Assembly (NCBI GenBank): GCA_016209525.1
Contig: JACQWK010000070.1
Location: 1 to 56,799 of the forward strand
DNA from: Verrucomicrobiota bacterium
Lineage (GTDB): Bacteria > Verrucomicrobiota > Verrucomicrobiia > Limisphaerales > SIBE01
DNA: 56,799 nucleotides
Direction: 5' to 3'
The position numbers and the translations under genes were made by a program. Below the pieces are notes generated by a model, which did no database searches, was not told where the DNA came from, and was given only the letters and a program-made list of their open reading frames with translations. This document shows, one piece after another, positions 54,421 through 56,799 of the stretch; the stretch's first letter is position 1, and the number at the start of each line of letters is the position of its first letter.

Positions 54421-56703
54421 ATCGGGATGCGAATTGACCGGCAGCTCAATCGTAAACCGGCTGCCTTGACCGACGGCGCTCTGGACGAGCACCCGCCCGC
54501 CATGCGCTTCCACGATGTGCTTCACTATACTCAACCCAATGCCCACGCCTGGCGTCTCGCGGCGCAATTCCGAACCGAGCCGGTAGAACCGCTCAAAGAT
54601 GCGTTCGTGTTCTTGCGGCGGGATCCCATCGCCGCGGTCTTCGACCCAGATGCTCATTTGAGGAACGGTGGAGCGTGGAGCGTCGGAGCGTGAAGCGTAA
54701 TCCGTAAAACGCGAGTCTGAGACGAGAGTCGCGGAGACGTCCAGGCCAACTGTTACCGACGAGCCTTTCGGTGAATGTTTAATGGCGTTGTCGATGAGGT
54801 TCACGAGCGCTTGTTGGATCGCGCGGCCATCCAGGGCCGGTGGAGGGTTGAGAGTTGAGAGTTGAGGGTTAGGCAGGACAAGTCCAAGAATCACGGCGCG
54901 TTCGGCGGCGGGAGGTTTCATGATCTCGAGGGTCTGCCGGAGGAGCGCCGGGAGATCGGTGGGCTCGAACTCGTACTGCTTGCGGCCTTGCTCGATGCGC
55001 GAGAAGTCGAGGACATTTTCAATGAGCGAACTCAAGCGCCGGCATTCTTGCCCGATGAAACTGAAATACTCGAGGCGCTTGGCCTCCTCTTTGATACGGC
55101 CGCTTTCCAACCCTTCCGTCATCAACCGAATCGAGGCGAGGGGAGCGCGCAGCTCGTGCGAAACACTGGAGACAAAATTGGTCTTCATTTCGTGCAAATG
55201 GAGCTGCCGGAAGAACGCCCGGCGCGCGGCGACGAAGCCCGCGAAGGCTGCGGCCGAGGCCGCGCCCACTAACGCGCCAAACCAAAGCGTGCGCTGGCGT
55301 TGGCGGGCGTAAAGCAGACCTGGATTCGTCAGATAGACGTTCACTTTCACGGCGCTGGAGCTTGCGGGGCTGGATAAATTGGCCGCCTTCGGCGCACCTT
55401 CCATCCGCATTCTATCGTCGCCGACTTGTGCGAAGGCTAATTCCTGATGGGGGCGCGCGGGCGCGGCAGCGGCCACCGCCAATGGCGCGATCACGTCGGT
55501 CACCGCGCGCAACGTCCTTCCGGCTAGTTCAACTCCAACCTGGAAGAAATCCGGGATTTCGTTCGGCTGGCTCAAGAGGTGATTGACCCTTCGGCGCACT
55601 TCTTGTTCGCGCAGGCAAATGATGACCAAGTCGGGGGAACTGAAGTCGAAGCGCCGCCCCAGCCAGCTCTCATCAGCATCGATCCAGAAGCACAATGGCA
55701 CTTCGGTATGCTGAAAATTCCGGGTCTGAATCCAGACGTTCGTGGCTCCGGTTCGCTCGAGCAGTTCTTGGACTTTCTTTCCGACCGATTGTCTGGTCGC
55801 CAGGATTCTGCGCCTGAGAGCGACCTCATCGAGCCCCGTCAGCCAGTTTCGCCGTGCCGCCTCATAGAGCGCGCGGGCTTGTTCGTGATCTGCCCAGATG
55901 CTTTCCCATTGGAGCGCCACGCTTTGTGTGGCTTGGGAGCCAGTCTCAAACTCGCGCACGATTCGGAGCAGTTGAGGCGTCAGCGGAGTGGGCCTGTAAA
56001 CCAGGTTCGAACACAGTCCTTGCAGGAACGCCGATGCGTTGAGTCTCTCATCTCCGCCGCGAAAGGCGAGCTCAAGCCGCCTGATTTCAGCCAGCGGTCG
56101 CAGCGGGAGTCCGCTTTCCAGAGTGGCGTTTGGATAGTTTGTTAGGATCAACTCAAACATCTCACGCGCTTGCTTGAGCTGTCCTTGATTGAGCAACGCC
56201 AACCCGAGTGCGTAATGAGCGGAGGCGGCAAAGTCCTCGGGAGGAAAAGTTGCGAGGAACCGCTGCCACGCCTCAACCGCGGCTGGACCGCTTTGCTCGG
56301 CGTGGCCAGCCGCCAGGGCCGTCATCCATCGCCGGGACTGGTCGATGCTCAATTGAGCTGGGTCAAATGGCCGCGGCGAAGGCACCCCAGAATGAGGCGG
56401 CGGCAATCGCAGATGGCAGTCCTCATCCACTTGGAATGCGCACCTCACGTCCTGTGGTACGGCTTTCTGGAAGAGGGACGTCGGATGGGTTTGGGCCGCG
56501 GCCAAGAACGGAAGTTCCTCCCAAATCCGGGCTGAAAGGCGGTCCGCAATGCGCTGAGCGTGTTCGCGGGCTTCCTGCTCGGCTATTCGTTTATCCTGGA
56601 AGAGCGAGTAGAGACCCACCGCCGCGAGCGCCAGCAAAGGCAGGACGATCAAGCACCCTTCCCGAAAGAAACTCGGAGGGGAATTTTCCGGTCGGGCGCG
56701 CAT
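54415..56703 (-). CDS. Membrane sensor histidine kinase with TPR-like sensor region and repeat insertions
   Basis: 762 residues from the ATG at 56703; 17 further codons upstream are open but come from the flank. The first membrane helix is at about 14-33 (CLIVLPLLALAAVGLYSLF). A long outer region of about 420 residues includes a TPR-like segment (SAHYALGLALLNQGQLKQAR). A second helix near 480-500 precedes HisKA, with His516 in SSVSHELRAPLASIRL. The ATPase domain has the N box (ALVNLIDNAIKHSPKGSS), G1 (WVEDRGDGIPPQ) and G2 (GVGIGLSIVKHIVEAHGG), so catalysis is plausible. Two stretches, PNPQLSTLNPPPALDG and ATLVSDSRFTDYASRSDAPR, are unlike the family and are encoded by simple repeats at about 54838-54875 and 54665-54735. 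It pairs with the regulator at 53559. Confidence 0.88.
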   Translation of the reverse strand: MRARPENSPPSFFREGCLIVLPLLALAAVGLYSLFQDKRIAEQEAREHAQRIADRLSARIWEELPFLAAAQTHPTSLFQKAVPQDVRCAFQVDEDCHLRLPPPHSGVPSPRPFDPAQLSIDQSRRWMTALAAGHAEQSGPAAVEAWQRFLATFPPEDFAASAHYALGLALLNQGQLKQAREMFELILTNYPNATLESGLPLRPLAEIRRLELAFRGGDERLNASAFLQGLCSNLVYRPTPLTPQLLRIVREFETGSQATQSVALQWESIWADHEQARALYEAARRNWLTGLDEVALRRRILATRQSVGKKVQELLERTGATNVWIQTRNFQHTEVPLCFWIDADESWLGRRFDFSSPDLVIICLREQEVRRRVNHLLSQPNEIPDFFQVGVELAGRTLRAVTDVIAPLAVAAAAPARPHQELAFAQVGDDRMRMEGAPKAANLSSPASSSAVKVNVYLTNPGLLYARQRQRTLWFGALVGAASAAAFAGFVAARRAFFRQLHLHEMKTNFVSSVSHELRAPLASIRLMTEGLESGRIKEEAKRLEYFSFIGQECRRLSSLIENVLDFSRIEQGRKQYEFEPTDLPALLRQTLEIMKPPAAERAVILGLVLPNPQLSTLNPPPALDGRAIQQALVNLIDNAIKHSPKGSSVTVGLDVSATLVSDSRFTDYASRSDAPRSTVPQMSIWVEDRGDGIPPQEHERIFERFYRLGSELRRETPGVGIGLSIVKHIVEAHGGRVLVQSAVGQGSRFTIELPVNSHPDH

Positions 56704-56746
56704 AAGCGAACTGAGTAATAATGTTGAATTCAGCAGGATGCAACCA

Positions 56747-56799
56747 CCCCTCACCCCAGCCCTCTCCGCATCACTTGGGGAGAGGGCTGGGGTGAGGGG
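56747..56799. repeat. Family C hairpin, copy 4, at the window end
   Basis: CCCCTCACCCCAGCCCTCTC and GGGGAGAGGGCTGGGGTGAG pair almost perfectly over about 22 bases with a short loop. It lies upstream of the kinase gene, and the window stops at its last base. No gene is visible in 56704-56799. Confidence 0.85.

Overview
The window looks like chromosomal DNA of a Verrucomicrobiota bacterium, most likely of the Pedosphaera/Limisphaera type. That assignment is inferred from gene content: two DUF1549/DUF1553 proteins with CxxCH motifs, a DUF1501 Tat-exported protein, two pseudopilin-like proteins with the [18 protein letters not shown] start, a bacterial tricorn protease, large secreted Ig/PA14-type proteins, and intergenic spaces packed with long GC-rich palindromic repeats. 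The DNA is GC-rich. I had no database access, so every family name rests on motifs read from the sequence.

Layout. 1-2.5 kb: the end of a YyaL-type thioredoxin-domain protein, then decayed fragments (PQQ beta-propeller, DUF4062) and hairpins. 2.5-6.2 kb: an unusual multi-pass membrane protein joining Cache-like sensor regions to a P-loop domain. 6.6-10.1 kb: a secreted 1153-residue protein with a tandem 218-residue duplication. 10.2-15.1 kb: broken methyltransferase and pectate-lyase-like genes, two unknown proteins and many repeats. 15.1-24.7 kb: tricorn protease, pseudopilin, HtrA/Do protease, and an OmpR-type regulator overlapping its kinase. 24.7-28.0 kb: a type IIG/IIL restriction-modification fusion converging on the kinase. 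28.2-34.1 kb: a galactonate-dehydratase-like enzyme, macro-domain protein, esterase, YchF and dihydroorotase.

34.1-40.4 kb is a decayed integrative element in tRNA-Gly(TCC). The last 32 nt of the tRNA recur at 40396-40427, next to the C-terminal end of a tyrosine integrase. Between the two copies lie remnants of a type I restriction-modification system (hsdM and hsdR with deletions, a DUF559/repeat insertion and an amber stop), an intact-looking hicAB pair, and unknown ORFs in less GC-rich DNA. 40.6-50.2 kb holds two divergent DUF1549/DUF1553 genes, then a pseudopilin, a DUF1501 protein and an aldose epimerase. 50.7-56.7 kb holds an exported ankyrin protein and a second regulator/kinase pair on the minus strand.

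The most striking general feature is the repeats. At least six palindromic families recur, and some have entered genes. One palindrome encodes about 30 in-frame residues of a DUF1553 protein. Simple repeats add loops to the ATPase domain of the second kinase. One family appears to supply the ribosome-binding site and start codon of the esterase. This is the best candidate here for something little described: repeats that reshape coding and translation-initiation sequence.
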